Positions 1-9,276 of a DNA stretch of 64,000 nt are shown here, in pieces. Both the position numbers and the translations under genes were made by a program. The notes beneath the pieces were generated by a model. It had not been told where the DNA came from. It worked only from the letters and a program-made list of their open reading frames with translations, and did no database searches. The stretch is from Arthrobacter sp. S41 (GTDB lineage: Bacteria; Actinomycetota; Actinomycetes; Actinomycetales; Micrococcaceae), in contig NZ_SIHY01000001.1 of assembly GCF_004320535.1 (NCBI RefSeq), positions 1,302,001-1,366,000 on the forward strand, given 5' to 3'. Position 1 is the stretch's first letter, and each line of letters begins with the position of its first letter.

Positions 1-1
1 A

Positions 2-160
2 CAAGCAGGATTCGAGAAAGAGCAGTGCATCCGCAGCCTAAACGATGCCCGCCTTGCTCGCAACAAAGTTATGCATTTTACTCGAAGCGAGGCACTTGAG
101 AACCTAATTCCCTCGTTCGAAGCGCTAGCTGTTTGGCTCCGGAAAGTCGTTACACGCTAA
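2..160 (+). CDS. 3' end of a gene with a HEPN-like RNxxxH motif (partial)
   Basis: An open frame enters from the left edge and ends in TAA at 158-160, giving the last 52 residues of a protein. The visible tail is helical, with the motif RNKVMH followed by Phe-Thr. R-N-x3-H is the catalytic signature of HEPN ribonuclease-fold domains found in toxins and abortive-infection proteins, and Swt1/Abi-type proteins often carry such a motif near the C-terminus. The rest of the gene lies outside the window, so neither the full domain architecture nor a partner gene can be seen. The motif is seen directly; the HEPN assignment is inference from one motif and its position. Confidence 0.6.
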   Translation, partial: QAGFEKEQCIRSLNDARLARNKVMHFTRSEALENLIPSFEALAVWLRKVVTR

Positions 161-518
161 CCCAAGAATCCGCCAAACTAGGAGGTTTTGCGATTCGTTG
201 CGAAAATAATTCTTGATACTCGGAAGCAACATAAAACAAACTCCCAAGTCAACAACAAAAGAATTGGGAATGTTGTGCATGTACGACGTTTAAGCGCAAG
301 ATGCTGCGTTCCATCTACGGAACAAAATATGATGTTCAGTAGCCTCATTCTTAAGCCGCTCGTCTGAAGCAAATCCTGTTTTCAAGTAATCACCAGTCCA
401 ATGCTCTAATTCCGATGAGTTGAACTTCTTGCAAGTCAACTCGAGAATGGGTGATTAGCCGTTCTCCGCTAATCACCCATTCTCGCCTATCTCATGACGA
501 CTTGTGTCCAACGGTTTG
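161..518. other. Intergenic region between the HEPN-like gene and ugd
   Basis: About 360 bases without a convincing gene. It holds the strong hairpin at 442-485. On the minus strand, a 49-residue open frame at 439-290 could start at a TTG and has protein-like composition (many Glu, Lys, Trp, His), but it has no ribosome-binding site and lies just beyond the ugd hairpin. It may be a decayed gene fragment. The A+T content is visibly higher than in the ribosomal block. Confidence 0.5.
442..485. terminator. Hairpin downstream of ugd
   Basis: A perfect 17-bp inverted repeat (442-458 with 469-485) with a 10-base loop sits 33 bases beyond the ugd stop codon. There is no clear U tract on either side. 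It is the likely end of the glmM/ugd side of the block, and being symmetrical could act in both directions. Confidence 0.7.
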
Positions 519-1865
519 TTACTGTGTGGCAACGCTCTCCAGCTCAAAGTACTCACCAGGGCCGGTCATAACCCAGCCCTGTTCACGCCAGGCCTGCCGG
601 TCCAAGACGTTGCGCCCATCAATGAGCATCTTGGAAGCTACTACTTCCCCAAGCTCATTTGGATCCAAGTCGCGGAATTCCTGCCACTCGGTCAGCACCA
701 GAGTCAGATCAGCGTTGTGTGCTGCTTCATGGTGAGAGTCAACGTATTTCAGACGCGGGAAGCGACCAGCTGCGTTGGCATTGCCCTCTGGGTCATAAAC
801 TGAGACTTCTGCGCCAGCGTTGTACAGGCGTACGGCAATATCCAATGCTGGTGAGTCACGTACGTCATCACTGTTGGGTTTGAACGTCACGCCCAGCACA
901 CATATGTGCTTGCCCGCCACATTGTTGCCCAGCATGTGCGAAGCCAACGAAACAACACGATCTCTACGGCGTAAGTTGATCTGATCAACTTCAGACAAGA
1001 ATCCCATGGTCTGATTCAGACCCAGCTCGCTCACGCGCGCCTGAAGGGCCCGAATGTCCTTCGGTAGACATCCACCGCCAAAGCCCACTCCGGCGTTCAG
1101 GAAACGGCGCCCAATGCGCTTGTCATGGCCAATAGCGTCAGCCAGCGTCATGATATCACCGCCAACAGTTTCAGTTACCTCAGCGAAAGCATTGATAAAC
1201 GAAATCTTGGTCGCCAAGAAAGCATTAGCCGCGACCTTGACCAGCTCAGCGGTCTCAAGATCAGTGACAATCTCTGGAACATCCAATGCCAAGACCGGTG
1301 CATAGACTTCACGCAGTAGCTCAAAACCGCGTTCTTCTACTAGGCCATAGACCAAACGGTCTGGATGCAGAGTGTCATTAACTGCAAAGCCTTCACGCAA
1401 GAATTCTGGGTTCCATGCAAGGGCAATGGAACTACCCGCCTTGGCGTTCTGTGCAATCTTTTCGCTCAACCGGCGAGCCGTGCCCACAGGCACGGTGGAC
1501 TTGCCAACAATCAATGCATCACCGGTGATGTGTTTGAGCAAGGAGTCGACAGCTCCGTCAACATAAGACATATCGGCAGACTGCGAGTCTTTGCGCTGTG
1601 GGGTTCCCACGGTAATGAAATGAATATCTGCATTGGCGGCTACGTCAGCGTAGTCGTCAGTGAAGCGCAGGCGACCGGAGGCTACGTGCTTGCGCAATAG
1701 CTCAGGCAGGCCAGGTTCGTGGAACGGCAGGATGCCAGCGGCCAAGGCCTGTAGCTTTGCTTTGTCTACATCGACGCCAATGACTTCATAGCCCAATTCA
1801 GCCATGCAGGCGGCATGGGTTGCACCGAGGTAGCCGGTGCCGATCACGCTGATGCGTAGAGTCAC
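519..1865 (-). CDS. ugd: UDP-glucose 6-dehydrogenase (UDP-glucose/GDP-mannose dehydrogenase family)
   Basis: A 448-residue NAD-dependent cytosolic enzyme that oxidises UDP-glucose to UDP-glucuronate for cell-surface polysaccharides. The N-terminal Rossmann motif GTGYLG is present, followed by the TVPVGT and NPEFLREG motifs. The catalytic-cysteine motif GFGGGCLPKD lies near residue 270, and there is a C-terminal UDP-binding domain. The GTG start at 1865 was chosen over an upstream ATG at 1889 because GGAGAGAAGGA lies just before it and the Rossmann strand then begins at residue 3. It is the last gene after glmM on the same strand, but a hairpin lies between them, so it may be transcribed separately. 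The family is certain; the exact nucleotide-sugar substrate is inferred. Confidence 0.9.
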   Translation of the reverse strand: MTLRISVIGTGYLGATHAACMAELGYEVIGVDVDKAKLQALAAGILPFHEPGLPELLRKHVASGRLRFTDDYADVAANADIHFITVGTPQRKDSQSADMSYVDGAVDSLLKHITGDALIVGKSTVPVGTARRLSEKIAQNAKAGSSIALAWNPEFLREGFAVNDTLHPDRLVYGLVEERGFELLREVYAPVLALDVPEIVTDLETAELVKVAANAFLATKISFINAFAEVTETVGGDIMTLADAIGHDKRIGRRFLNAGVGFGGGCLPKDIRALQARVSELGLNQTMGFLSEVDQINLRRRDRVVSLASHMLGNNVAGKHICVLGVTFKPNSDDVRDSPALDIAVRLYNAGAEVSVYDPEGNANAAGRFPRLKYVDSHHEAAHNADLTLVLTEWQEFRDLDPNELGEVVASKMLIDGRNVLDRQAWREQGWVMTGPGEYFELESVATQ

Positions 1866-1921
1866 GAAAGTCCTTCTCTCCGAGAACACAAACCGATGTC
1901 AGTTTCTACTAGTTAGCATGC

Positions 1922-1968
1922 CACACCCCCGTAGCGTGTTCTTACTTGGAACGCAGTACGGGGGTGTG
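1922..1968. terminator. Hairpin between glmM and ugd
   Basis: A perfect 12-bp GC-rich inverted repeat (1922-1933 with 1957-1968). It lies 44 bases after the glmM stop and before the ugd start. The T-rich run (TTTTCTT) is on the plus-strand side, so its efficiency for minus-strand transcription is uncertain. Confidence 0.55.
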
Positions 1969-2011
1969 AGTTTTCTTGATATTTACGGGTAAGTTGCCCA
2001 GTGGCTACTAC

Positions 2012-3358
2012 CTAAAGCGAAAGATGTTCCTTCACCGAGGAGGCCAGGGTCTCGGCTTCAGCCTGTGCCTGATCATGGGTGGCAGCTTCAACCATCACGC
2101 GAACCACTGGTTCGGTACCCGACGGGCGAAGCAGCACTCGTCCGGTGGAGCCCAGACGAGCTTCGGTAGCAGCGATGTCTCGTAGCAGCGGCTCGCATTC
2201 TGGAGCGGCAGCCTTATCCACGCCACGGACGTTGATCAGCACCTGTGGCAGAACGGTGAGTACCGAAGCAAGTTCCTTCAGGGACTTACCGGTAGCTTTC
2301 ACACGTGCTGCAATCATCAGGCCGGTGAGCACACCGTCACCGGTGGTTGCGTGCTTGGAGAAAATCACGTGGCCTGACTGCTCGCCACCAAGCGAGTAGT
2401 TTCCTTCGTGCATTCCTTCAAGAACGTAACGGTCTCCGACGCCGGTCTGCTTCAGGGTGATCCCCGCAGCTTCCATAGCCAACTTCAAACCGAGGTTGCT
2501 CATCACGGTAGCTACAAGGGTGTTGTCCTTGAGCTCGCCGCGGTCCTTCATGTCCAGTGCCATGACTGCCATGATCTGATCCCCGTCAACGACGGTACCT
2601 TCATGGTCCACGGCCAAGCAACGGTCAGCATCCCCATCATGGGCAATGCCGAGGTCTGCACCGTTTTCCAGCACAGCAGCCTGTAGCTTCTCCAGGTGAG
2701 TGGAGCCGTAACCATCATTAATGTTGATGCCATCTGGATCCGCACCAATAACAATAACTTCAGCGCCAGCGGCCTTGAAGACTTCTGGGGAGCAACCTGA
2801 TGCTGCACCGTGGGCGCAGTCTAGGACAACCTTCAAGCCGTCTAAGCGGTTTGGCAGGGCCTGCAACAGGTGCATGATGTAACGATCTTCAGCGTCAGCA
2901 AAACGTGCAACACGTCCTACTTCCCCAGCCGTTGGGCGAGGCTTAGGCATCTTCAAGCAAGCTTCAATGGCATCTTCTAGAGAGTCATCGAGCTTCTTGC
3001 CGCCACGAGCCAAGAACTTAATACCGTTATCCGGAGCCGCGTTGTGCGAGGCAGAAATCATGACACCAAAATCAGCGTCTAGATCTCCCACCAAGAAAGC
3101 CGCAGCTGGCGTCGGCAGAGTGCCTGCGTCCATCACGTCCACGCCTGAGGCGGCCAAGCCGGCCTCAATAGCTGCGGACAGGAAGTCACCGCTGATACGT
3201 GGGTCCTTGGCAACCACAGCAACAGGCTTACGCCCGTCCTCTGACTGACTCAAGCCCAGCACCACGGAGGCTGCCTGCGCCAATTCCAGCGCTAACTCGG
3301 GAGTTAACAGTTCGTTTGCTTTTCCTCGGACCCCATCGGTCCCAAATAACCTTGCCAT
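2012..3358 (-). CDS. glmM: Phosphoglucosamine mutase
   Basis: Interconverts glucosamine 6-phosphate and glucosamine 1-phosphate, the committed step towards UDP-GlcNAc for peptidoglycan. The 448 residues match the usual family length. The activated-serine motif [12 protein letters not shown] is at residues 101-112, with the phosphoserine at Ser104. The metal-binding DGDADR motif and the C-terminal phosphate-binding [12 protein letters not shown] motif are also present. It follows rplM-rpsI on the minus strand, the usual actinobacterial order. A hairpin between rpsI and glmM suggests that at least part of its transcription starts independently. Confidence 0.96.
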   Translation of the reverse strand: MARLFGTDGVRGKANELLTPELALELAQAASVVLGLSQSEDGRKPVAVVAKDPRISGDFLSAAIEAGLAASGVDVMDAGTLPTPAAAFLVGDLDADFGVMISASHNAAPDNGIKFLARGGKKLDDSLEDAIEACLKMPKPRPTAGEVGRVARFADAEDRYIMHLLQALPNRLDGLKVVLDCAHGAASGCSPEVFKAAGAEVIVIGADPDGININDGYGSTHLEKLQAAVLENGADLGIAHDGDADRCLAVDHEGTVVDGDQIMAVMALDMKDRGELKDNTLVATVMSNLGLKLAMEAAGITLKQTGVGDRYVLEGMHEGNYSLGGEQSGHVIFSKHATTGDGVLTGLMIAARVKATGKSLKELASVLTVLPQVLINVRGVDKAAAPECEPLLRDIAATEARLGSTGRVLLRPSGTEPVVRVMVEAATHDQAQAEAETLASSVKEHLSL

Positions 3359-3466
3359 CGTTTCTAATCATAAGCCCTCTACTTCGATTTAACCTTGTTG
3401 TCACTACGGCAAGACGCAGCGGTGAGGAAAATTTATGATCACTTAGTGGATTACATCGGTTAAAGG

Positions 3467-3508
3467 CCAAAGGCCCCAACATCCTTTGCAGGATATTGGA
3501 GCCTTTGG
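3467..3508 (-). terminator. Terminator after rpsI
   Basis: A 19-bp stem lies directly after the rpsI stop. Its two imperfect positions are C/A on the plus strand but become G-U pairs in the minus-strand RNA, which supports a role in rplM-rpsI transcription. Confidence 0.75.
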
Positions 3509-3528
3509 AAAAGACCTTGAAGTAAGGT

Positions 3529-4029
3529 TTAGCGCTTCGAGAACTGCGAAGCCTTACGTGCCTTCTTAAGACCAGCCTTCTTACGCTCGATGACGCGTGC
3601 GTCACGAGTCAAGTAGCCAGCCTTCTTCAGGGTTGCGCGGTTTGCATCGCGATCGATCTCGTTCAACGAGCGAGCGATACCCAAACGCAGTGCACCGGCC
3701 TGGCCGGAAATTCCGCCACCGTTGATACGAGCGATAACGTCGTAAGCACCCTCAAGACCAAGGATCTTGAAAGGCTCGTTGACGTCCTGCTGGTGCAGCT
3801 TGTTAGGGAAGAAGTTCTCCAGGGTGCGACCGTTTACGGTCCACTTGCCGGAACCTGGTACCAGGCGAACGCGAGCAATAGCCTGCTTGCGACGGCCAAC
3901 TGCTGCACCTGGAACGGTCAATGGAGCACGCTCGGTGTCAGCAACTGCTGCGGAAGCAGAGGTCTCAGTGGTGTAGGTCGAAGGGGTTTCGCCTTCAAAT
4001 TCAGTGGTTTCTTCAGTGTTCTGAGCCAC
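3529..4029 (-). CDS. rpsI: Ribosomal protein S9 (uS9)
   Basis: Small-subunit protein whose C-terminal tail reaches the P-site tRNA. At 166 residues it is longer than the roughly 130 of E. coli because of a Thr/Glu-rich N-terminal extension of about 40 residues, common in actinomycetes. The conserved core starts at [12 protein letters not shown] and the end is the expected basic KASQFSKR tail. The GTG start at 4029 follows AGGAGATTATC. It lies 38 bases after rplM, with which it forms the usual L13-S9 operon. Confidence 0.97.
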   Translation of the reverse strand: MAQNTEETTEFEGETPSTYTTETSASAAVADTERAPLTVPGAAVGRRKQAIARVRLVPGSGKWTVNGRTLENFFPNKLHQQDVNEPFKILGLEGAYDVIARINGGGISGQAGALRLGIARSLNEIDRDANRATLKKAGYLTRDARVIERKKAGLKKARKASQFSKR

Positions 4030-4067
4030 GATAATCTCCTATTAAGTATTTCTTCTCGGGGCCAGGA

Positions 4068-4511
4068 CTACTGAGCGACCTGGGTGATTTCCAGGGCCTT
4101 TGGCGACTGAGCAGCGTGTGGGTGCTCGGCGCCACGGTAGACCTTGAGCTTGGACATCTGAACGTCAGCAAGCTTGTTCTTAGGGATCATGCCCTTGATG
4201 GCCTTCTCAACAGCCAGAACTGGGTTCTTCTCCAGCAGATCTGCATAGTTGATGCTCTTCAAGCCACCTGGGAAACCGGAGTGGCGGTAAGCGCGCTTGT
4301 TCTCAAGCTTCTTACCGGTCAGTGCAACCTTTTCTGCATTGATGATGATGACATGGTCGCCCATGTCCATGTGTGCAGCATAGGTTGGCTTGTGCTTGCC
4401 GCGCAGCAAGGTTGCGGCCTGGACGGCGAGACGGCCAAGTACTACATCGGTGGCGTCAATGACAAACCACTGACGAGTCTGGTCAGCCGGCTTTGGGGTG
4501 TACGTACGCAC
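4068..4511 (-). CDS. rplM: Ribosomal protein L13 (uL13)
   Basis: A 147-residue early-assembly 50S protein. The conserved [15 protein letters not shown] segment, the [19 protein letters not shown] segment and the HSGFPGG motif are all present. Translation begins at a GTG at 4511, shortly after TAAGG. It is the first gene of the rplM-rpsI unit. A good sigma-A-like promoter lies about 240 bases upstream, leaving a long untranslated leader. Confidence 0.97.
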   Translation of the reverse strand: MRTYTPKPADQTRQWFVIDATDVVLGRLAVQAATLLRGKHKPTYAAHMDMGDHVIIINAEKVALTGKKLENKRAYRHSGFPGGLKSINYADLLEKNPVLAVEKAIKGMIPKNKLADVQMSKLKVYRGAEHPHAAQSPKALEITQVAQ

Positions 4512-4840
4512 AGTAATTGCCTTACGTTGATTCGTTTCTGGTCAAACAGTCGCTTGTTGGCTGAAGGCGGTGAGATCCCCCCAGTGACAGGCACTGTCGT
4601 GTTGTTCTTGTGTTTAGACCAGTACGCCAGGTGAGGACTGATGATAACCGGCCGTCCATATAGTGTTCGCACACCCAGCAGACCAGCGACTATGCAACTA
4701 AGCCGTCACGCTTGGGCGTGTAGTGTCGAACGTGGACATACACAACTCATAAAAGTTTAGCGGATTAAAGTGTCTTCGACCAAAAAAGCATCTCGGTCGT
4801 GAGCAACAACACCCTTAAGTTCTCGGGGTTTAGCGCCCGC
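4512..4840. other. Leader and promoter region of rplM
   Basis: A 329-base gap between truA and rplM on the minus strand. It contains the promoter listed at 4754-4783 and a roughly 240-base leader with a small CAGTG/CACTG hairpin near 4580. No gene and no clear truA terminator were found. Confidence 0.5.
4754..4783 (-). promoter_or_regulatory. Candidate promoter of rplM-rpsI
   Basis: On the minus strand TTGGTC is separated by 18 bases from TAAACT. Both hexamers resemble sigma-A consensus boxes and the spacing is suitable. It was identified by eye only. Confidence 0.55.
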
Positions 4841-5785
4841 TCAGTCATCTTTAGCGGCGTTGCCCAGTTCTTCTGCGGTGCGCCGAGCACGCGTTAGTAA
4901 TGCCCGCGCTGCCAGCTCTTCCGCTTCTGGGTAGTAGACCTCTTCAAGGACCAATGCGCGCGGGTGGGAGAGTCTGGTTCTGGAGTCGCGAACCATCATC
5001 TCCAACCTAGCGGCCAGGAACCCTGGCTGCTCGCGACCGTCCCCCACCATCATGGCTGCGCCAATCAGCGCGCGCACCATGTTGTGGCAGAAAGCGTCTG
5101 CCTTCAGGTGGGCAAGGATCAATCCGTCTTCACCACGGGTAAAGGTGAACTCCTGCAATGTACGAATGGTTGTCGCATGCGGACGTGGCTTACAGAACGT
5201 CAAGAAGTCATGGCGGCCCAGTACCGATTGAGCTTCGCGGTTCATCAAATCAATGTCTAGCTTTTCGCGGTGCCAGGTGGTCAGGTGACGGGTCAGTGGA
5301 TCCCAGCGGTCCTGCCCATCAGCAATCCGGTAGGAGTAGCGGCGAGCCAGAGCTGAGAAGCGTGCGTCAAAACCCTCGGGTGCTCGCGTAGCTTTGTGGA
5401 CCCACACGGCACCGTCTTGGCGGCCAAGAATACCGTTGACCCGACGCAGCAGCGCGGGCTCAGGTGCCAGTTCGGAAGCGCGTGGCAACCCGTCATACTC
5501 TTCTTGAGTTAAGTCGAAGTGCACTACCTGACGTCGCGCATGGACCCCGGCGTCGGTCCGTCCGGCAACAACCACACGGATGCGACGCCGAATCATCATT
5601 TCCAACGCTTCTTCAACCAGCTGCTGGACACCGGTCACGTTGGGCTGTCGTGCCCAACCGTTATAGGCGGCACCGTCATAGCTGAGCTCCATCTGCATGC
5701 GAATCCATGCTGGTGCTTGCGTAGTTCCTAGTGCGGTAGTTCCCAGCGGATCAATGATGTCAGACTGCGTGCTCATGATTTCCAT
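4841..5785 (-). CDS. truA: tRNA pseudouridine(38-40) synthase TruA
   Basis: Converts uridines 38-40 of tRNA anticodon arms to pseudouridine. The catalytic motif GRTDAGVHA, with its essential Asp near residue 78, is present. So are the N-terminal SYDGAAYNGWARQPN motif and the FLTFCKP and FCHNMVRALIGA motifs. The start is uncertain: ATGs at 5785 and 5776 and a TTG at 5818 are in frame, and none has a strong ribosome-binding site. 5785 is used here, giving 314 residues. The usual actinobacterial neighbours rplQ and rplM flank it, but two lipoprotein genes separate it from rplQ. Confidence 0.93.
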   Translation of the reverse strand: MEIMSTQSDIIDPLGTTALGTTQAPAWIRMQMELSYDGAAYNGWARQPNVTGVQQLVEEALEMMIRRRIRVVVAGRTDAGVHARRQVVHFDLTQEEYDGLPRASELAPEPALLRRVNGILGRQDGAVWVHKATRAPEGFDARFSALARRYSYRIADGQDRWDPLTRHLTTWHREKLDIDLMNREAQSVLGRHDFLTFCKPRPHATTIRTLQEFTFTRGEDGLILAHLKADAFCHNMVRALIGAAMMVGDGREQPGFLAARLEMMVRDSRTRLSHPRALVLEEVYYPEAEELAARALLTRARRTAEELGNAAKDD

Positions 5786-5958
5786 TATGCGTAAAGATCG
5801 GTGCAACCGGCGAATCAAGTGCCCCGCTTCACGCTGTTATCCACAGCTGGCAAAACGAAATCTTTCTTCAGTTGTAGCCTGAGTGCATTCCGCGGCCCGG
5901 ACATAGAAGTATCCATCATCAAGATATCCATTGCACCGTCACAACCGAAGGACTGAGC

Positions 5959-6402
5959 ATGTTCAACAAAGCCGCTATTACTATGACCGCGTTAGCCGTA
6001 ACGTCCACGCTCGTTCTGACCGCGTGCAGTTCGACAAAGTTATCAACCGTCGAATCTTGTGCACTGATCGATGAATTGGCGGTTGAACATTCCATCAAAG
6101 AAAAGTGGGAGATGGCCTACATCGCCATACTGGCAGAAAATACAGAACCTGTAGTGGACGCCCTCGAAGCCGCCAGTATCGTCTATCGGGAGGTTTCTGA
6201 GCAGACTGGCGATAGGGGTTTGCGTACTGCGCTAAATACGAGCGTTGAGAACTATCAAAAGTTCATTGAAATCATCAAGGACCGCTCCCCCAACGAACCA
6301 ACATTTGATGCAGAAGTTGGGGAATTGACCGACGAGATGGATGACGGGCATGTCGAATATATCCGCCGTGCCTGCCCTGGATCGATTGTGGATCCGGACT
6401 AG
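5959..6402 (+). CDS. Predicted lipoprotein, paralogue of the next gene
   Basis: A 147-residue secreted lipoprotein of unknown function. It has a positively charged, hydrophobic signal peptide ending in the lipobox LTAC (lipidated Cys23), so it should sit on the outer face of the membrane. The mature part begins with Lys-Leu-Ser-Thr and then a Cys six residues further. It is otherwise acidic and helical, with a second Cys in the tail motif ACPGS. The same KL-x-T-(x)3-C start and Cys-Pro tail occur in the gene at 6578, so the two are probably duplicates with one disulfide each. GAAGGACTGAGC precedes the ATG. It is oriented against the flanking truA and rplQ genes. Confidence 0.8.
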   Translation: MFNKAAITMTALAVTSTLVLTACSSTKLSTVESCALIDELAVEHSIKEKWEMAYIAILAENTEPVVDALEAASIVYREVSEQTGDRGLRTALNTSVENYQKFIEIIKDRSPNEPTFDAEVGELTDEMDDGHVEYIRRACPGSIVDPD

Positions 6403-6577
6403 TTCGTCCCCTAGCCACTTACTGCCTATGGCTTTGAGCCGTAATCCAGACTGCGCACCAGGCCATAATCCCGAGCCAAAGAAACCTTGGAATACTTCGC
6501 TTGTGTAGGCTTAAAGCATTGTCGGTAGTCCTTGTTTAAAGCACTGGCCGGCACATCATCACTACACAAGGAAATAC

Positions 6578-7018
6578 ATGATCAAGAAGGTTGCTGCAGC
6601 GACCGCAGTCCTAAGCCTGACTGCCACCGTTTTGGTTGGTTGCGCTTCGGGAAAGCTGAATACCCAAGATACGTGTGACTACGTCAATGAACAGGTTGCG
6701 ATCAAGCAACTGCTGCAAAAGTCTGAGGACGTCAGTGAAGATCTCATAGCTGGTGATATGAAGGGCTACTCCTTGGTCATCGATGAGTATTCAGGCATCC
6801 TCAATGACGCGGCCGAAAAGACCAAAGACAAGAAGCTTGCTAAGGCACTGCACGCCACAGCTGAACAGAGCAATCAGGTCTCGGCAGTAATGGCTGAAGG
6901 CACCAGTAGCAATGTGGCGCAGACCGATCAAAAGCTCACGGCCTTAGAAGATCAGGCCGCCAGCGAGGAAACAGAATACTTGGGCATCAAGTGCCCTGAA
7001 CTTGAATCCTTCAGCTAA
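6578..7018 (+). CDS. Predicted lipoprotein, paralogue of the preceding gene
   Basis: A 146-residue secreted lipoprotein of unknown function. The signal peptide ends in the lipobox LVGC (lipidated Cys22). The mature domain starts with Lys-Leu-Asn-Thr followed by a conserved Cys. It continues as charged, Lys/Glu/Ala-rich helices, probably a helical bundle, and ends near a second Cys in KCPELE. Sequence and layout match the gene 175 bases upstream, so this is most likely a tandem duplication. It ends just before a bidirectional terminator shared with rplQ. No enzymatic motif was seen. Confidence 0.8.
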   Translation: MIKKVAAATAVLSLTATVLVGCASGKLNTQDTCDYVNEQVAIKQLLQKSEDVSEDLIAGDMKGYSLVIDEYSGILNDAAEKTKDKKLAKALHATAEQSNQVSAVMAEGTSSNVAQTDQKLTALEDQAASEETEYLGIKCPELESFS

Positions 7019-7036
7019 GCAAATTCTCGTTAAACT

Positions 7037-7080
7037 AGAAAATTCCCGTTGGATCCTTGCGGATTCAACGGGAATTTTCT
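7037..7080. terminator. Bidirectional terminator between the lipoprotein gene and rplQ
   Basis: A perfect 15-bp inverted repeat (7037-7051 with 7066-7080) flanked by T-rich bases on both strands (AGAAAATT / AATTTTCT ends). It lies between converging genes and should stop transcription from both. Confidence 0.85.
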
Positions 7081-7122
7081 TTATCATCCCTAGGGGTGAA
7101 TGAGCTTTAGCTCGAAGAAGAC

Positions 7123-7581
7123 TTATGCCTCTTCGGTTGCCTCTGCCTCAGGTGCAGCCTTCTCGGTAGCCTTGGTGGCTTCCTTGACGACGGCCTGCTT
7201 TGGCGAAACTGGCTCCATCACTAGCTCGATAACTGCCATAGGAGCGTTGTCGCCCTTGCGGTTACCAATCTTGGTGATGCGGGTGTAGCCACCCTCGCGG
7301 TTTGCCATTGCTGGTGCGATGTTCTCGAAAAGCTCGTGAACGATCGACTTGTTGGTGCGCGAACGCGAAGCGATGACGCCCTGGACGCGGCGACGCGATG
7401 CCAGGTCTCCGCGCTTTGCGAAGGTGATCAAACGCTCTGCGTGTGGACGCAGACGCTTGGCACGGGTAAGGGTGGTGGTGATCTTCTTGTTCTCGAAGAG
7501 CTGTGCCGACATGTTAGCGAAAATCAATCGCTCATGTGCTGCACTGCCGCCGAGACGCGGACCCTTTGTAGGGGTAGGCAT
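7123..7581 (-). CDS. rplQ: Ribosomal protein L17 (bL17)
   Basis: A 50S protein near the exit tunnel. The 152 residues comprise a conserved core starting [18 protein letters not shown], the [14 protein letters not shown] motif, and an actinobacterial Ala/Glu-rich C-terminal extension of about 30 residues. AGGAGAACCACA precedes the ATG. It is the last gene of the alpha operon after rpoA, followed by a strong terminator. Confidence 0.97.
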   Translation of the reverse strand: MPTPTKGPRLGGSAAHERLIFANMSAQLFENKKITTTLTRAKRLRPHAERLITFAKRGDLASRRRVQGVIASRSRTNKSIVHELFENIAPAMANREGGYTRITKIGNRKGDNAPMAVIELVMEPVSPKQAVVKEATKATEKAAPEAEATEEA

Positions 7582-7664
7582 TGTGGTTCTCCTAGATGAA
7601 TAACCCGTCCTGCACGAAACTTATCGTGTAAGCGGATGAAGTAGTGTGTCGCTAGACGGAAGTC

Positions 7665-8666
7665 TTACAGACCTTCGTCGTAATCGTCGCCATCTTCGAT
7701 GGCGCTACGAGCGGCCAGATCAAAGCCTGGAGGGGAATCCTTCAGGGCCAGACCCAGTTCAACCAGCTTGGCCTTGACTTCGTCAATGGACTTCGCACCG
7801 AAGTTACGGATGTCCATCAAGTCTGCCTCGGAGCGAGTTACGAGTTCACCCACAGAGTGGATGCCCTCACGCTTCAAGCAGTTGTACGAACGAACGGTCA
7901 GTTCCAGATCCTCGATCGGCAGTGCCATGTCAGCAGCCATAGCTGCGTCCGTAGGCGATGGGCCGATTTCGATACCTTCAGCTGCAGTGTTCAGTTCGCG
8001 GAACAAACCGAACAGTTCAACCAGGGTGGTACCTGCGGATGCAACTGCATCGCGCGGGGTGATCGATTCCTTGGTCTCAACGTCAACGATCAAACGATCG
8101 AAGTCGGTGCGCTGCTCAACACGGGTAGCTTCCACGCGGAAAGTTACCTTTAGAACTGGGGAGTAGATCGAATCCACAGGGATTCGGCCAATCTCGCCGT
8201 CAATGTTCTTGTTCTGAGCTGCTGACACATAGCCACGGCCACGCTCAATGGTCAGTTCCATATCGAACTTGCCATTGGCATTCAAGGTTGCGATGTGCAG
8301 ATCAGGGTTGTGGAACTCCACACCAGCTGGTGGGGTGATGTCCGCTGCAGTAACGATGCCTGGGCCCTGCTTGCGCAGGTAGGCAACGACTGGCTCGTCG
8401 TGCTCAGAAGAGACCGAGAGGTTCTTGATGTTCAAGATCAGTTCGGTGACATCTTCTTTGACACCGGCTACGGTGGTGAACTCGTGCAGTACTCCGTCAA
8501 TACGAACACTGGTAACAGAAGCACCAGGGATCGAGGAGAGCAGGGTACGGCGAAGCGAGTTACCAAGGGTGTAACCAAAGCCTGGCTCCAGTGGTTCAAT
8601 GACGAACCGGGAGCGATTATCGGCAACTACTTCTTCGGTCAGGGTTGGGCGCTGCGTAATGAGCAC
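7665..8666 (-). CDS. rpoA: RNA polymerase alpha subunit
   Basis: A 333-residue alpha subunit. The N-terminal assembly domain (about residues 1-230) carries the [22 protein letters not shown] dimerisation segment. The C-terminal domain (about 255-315) carries [14 protein letters not shown] and [17 protein letters not shown], which contact UP elements and activators. The GTG start follows GGAAATGTAA. It lies between rpsK and rplQ; rpsD, which sits in this operon in many bacteria, is absent. Confidence 0.98.
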   Translation of the reverse strand: MLITQRPTLTEEVVADNRSRFVIEPLEPGFGYTLGNSLRRTLLSSIPGASVTSVRIDGVLHEFTTVAGVKEDVTELILNIKNLSVSSEHDEPVVAYLRKQGPGIVTAADITPPAGVEFHNPDLHIATLNANGKFDMELTIERGRGYVSAAQNKNIDGEIGRIPVDSIYSPVLKVTFRVEATRVEQRTDFDRLIVDVETKESITPRDAVASAGTTLVELFGLFRELNTAAEGIEIGPSPTDAAMAADMALPIEDLELTVRSYNCLKREGIHSVGELVTRSEADLMDIRNFGAKSIDEVKAKLVELGLALKDSPPGFDLAARSAIEDGDDYDEGL

Positions 8667-8831
8667 TTACATTTCCTTTCAGCGAGCGTCCGCTATATGA
8701 CGCCTCACGGGGGTGGAAACGACGGTAGCCAAAGGTGGCCGTTCGTCTTTTGCAGGCATATGAGTCCAAGATAGTCACCGGAGCACTTGAAAATGCTTCG
8801 GTGACTTCTTAGGCCTAGCCTAGCGAATCAA

Positions 8832-9233
8832 TTAGACGCGGCGACGCTTTGATGGGCGGCAACCGTTGTGAGCGCTTGGGGAAACATCCTGGATGGATCC
8901 AACCTCAAGGCCAGCAGCCTGCAGCGAACGGATCGCGGTTTCGCGTCCCGAGCCTGGGCCCTTGACGAAAACGTCAACCTTGCGCATGCCGTGCTCCTGA
9001 GCGCGCTTTGCAGCAGCTTCAGCAGCCATCTGGGCAGCGTATGGGGTCGACTTACGCGAACCCTTCATGCCTACCTCGCCGGCCGAAGCCCACGAGATAA
9101 CAGCACCGGACGGATCGGTAATCGATACGATGGTGTTGTTGAAGGTGCTCTTGATATGCGCCTGTCCCTGCGCAATATTCTTTTTGTCCTTGCGACGCGG
9201 CTTACGTACCGCTCCACGAGTCTTTGGGGGCAT
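8832..9233 (-). CDS. rpsK: Ribosomal protein S11 (uS11)
   Basis: A 133-residue protein of the 30S platform. The diagnostic motifs [15 protein letters not shown] and [22 protein letters not shown], and the basic [11 protein letters not shown] end, are all present. AGGAGAAGAA precedes the ATG. It lies 43 bases after rpsM and about 165 bases before rpoA. Confidence 0.98.
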   Translation of the reverse strand: MPPKTRGAVRKPRRKDKKNIAQGQAHIKSTFNNTIVSITDPSGAVISWASAGEVGMKGSRKSTPYAAQMAAEAAAKRAQEHGMRKVDVFVKGPGSGRETAIRSLQAAGLEVGSIQDVSPSAHNGCRPSKRRRV

Positions 9234-9276
9234 TTCTTCTCCTACGAAAAAAGTATTTGAGTTAGATCGCTAAGAT

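Noticed and set aside
178-372. 64-codon minus-strand frame at the left edge
   Set aside because: Composition is Cys/Arg/Leu-rich and unlike a soluble or membrane protein. There is no ribosome-binding site, and another frame on the same strand (290-439) looks more protein-like.
4442-4672. 76-codon minus-strand frame upstream of rplM
   Set aside because: It overlaps the rplM start in another frame within the long leader and has no ribosome-binding site.
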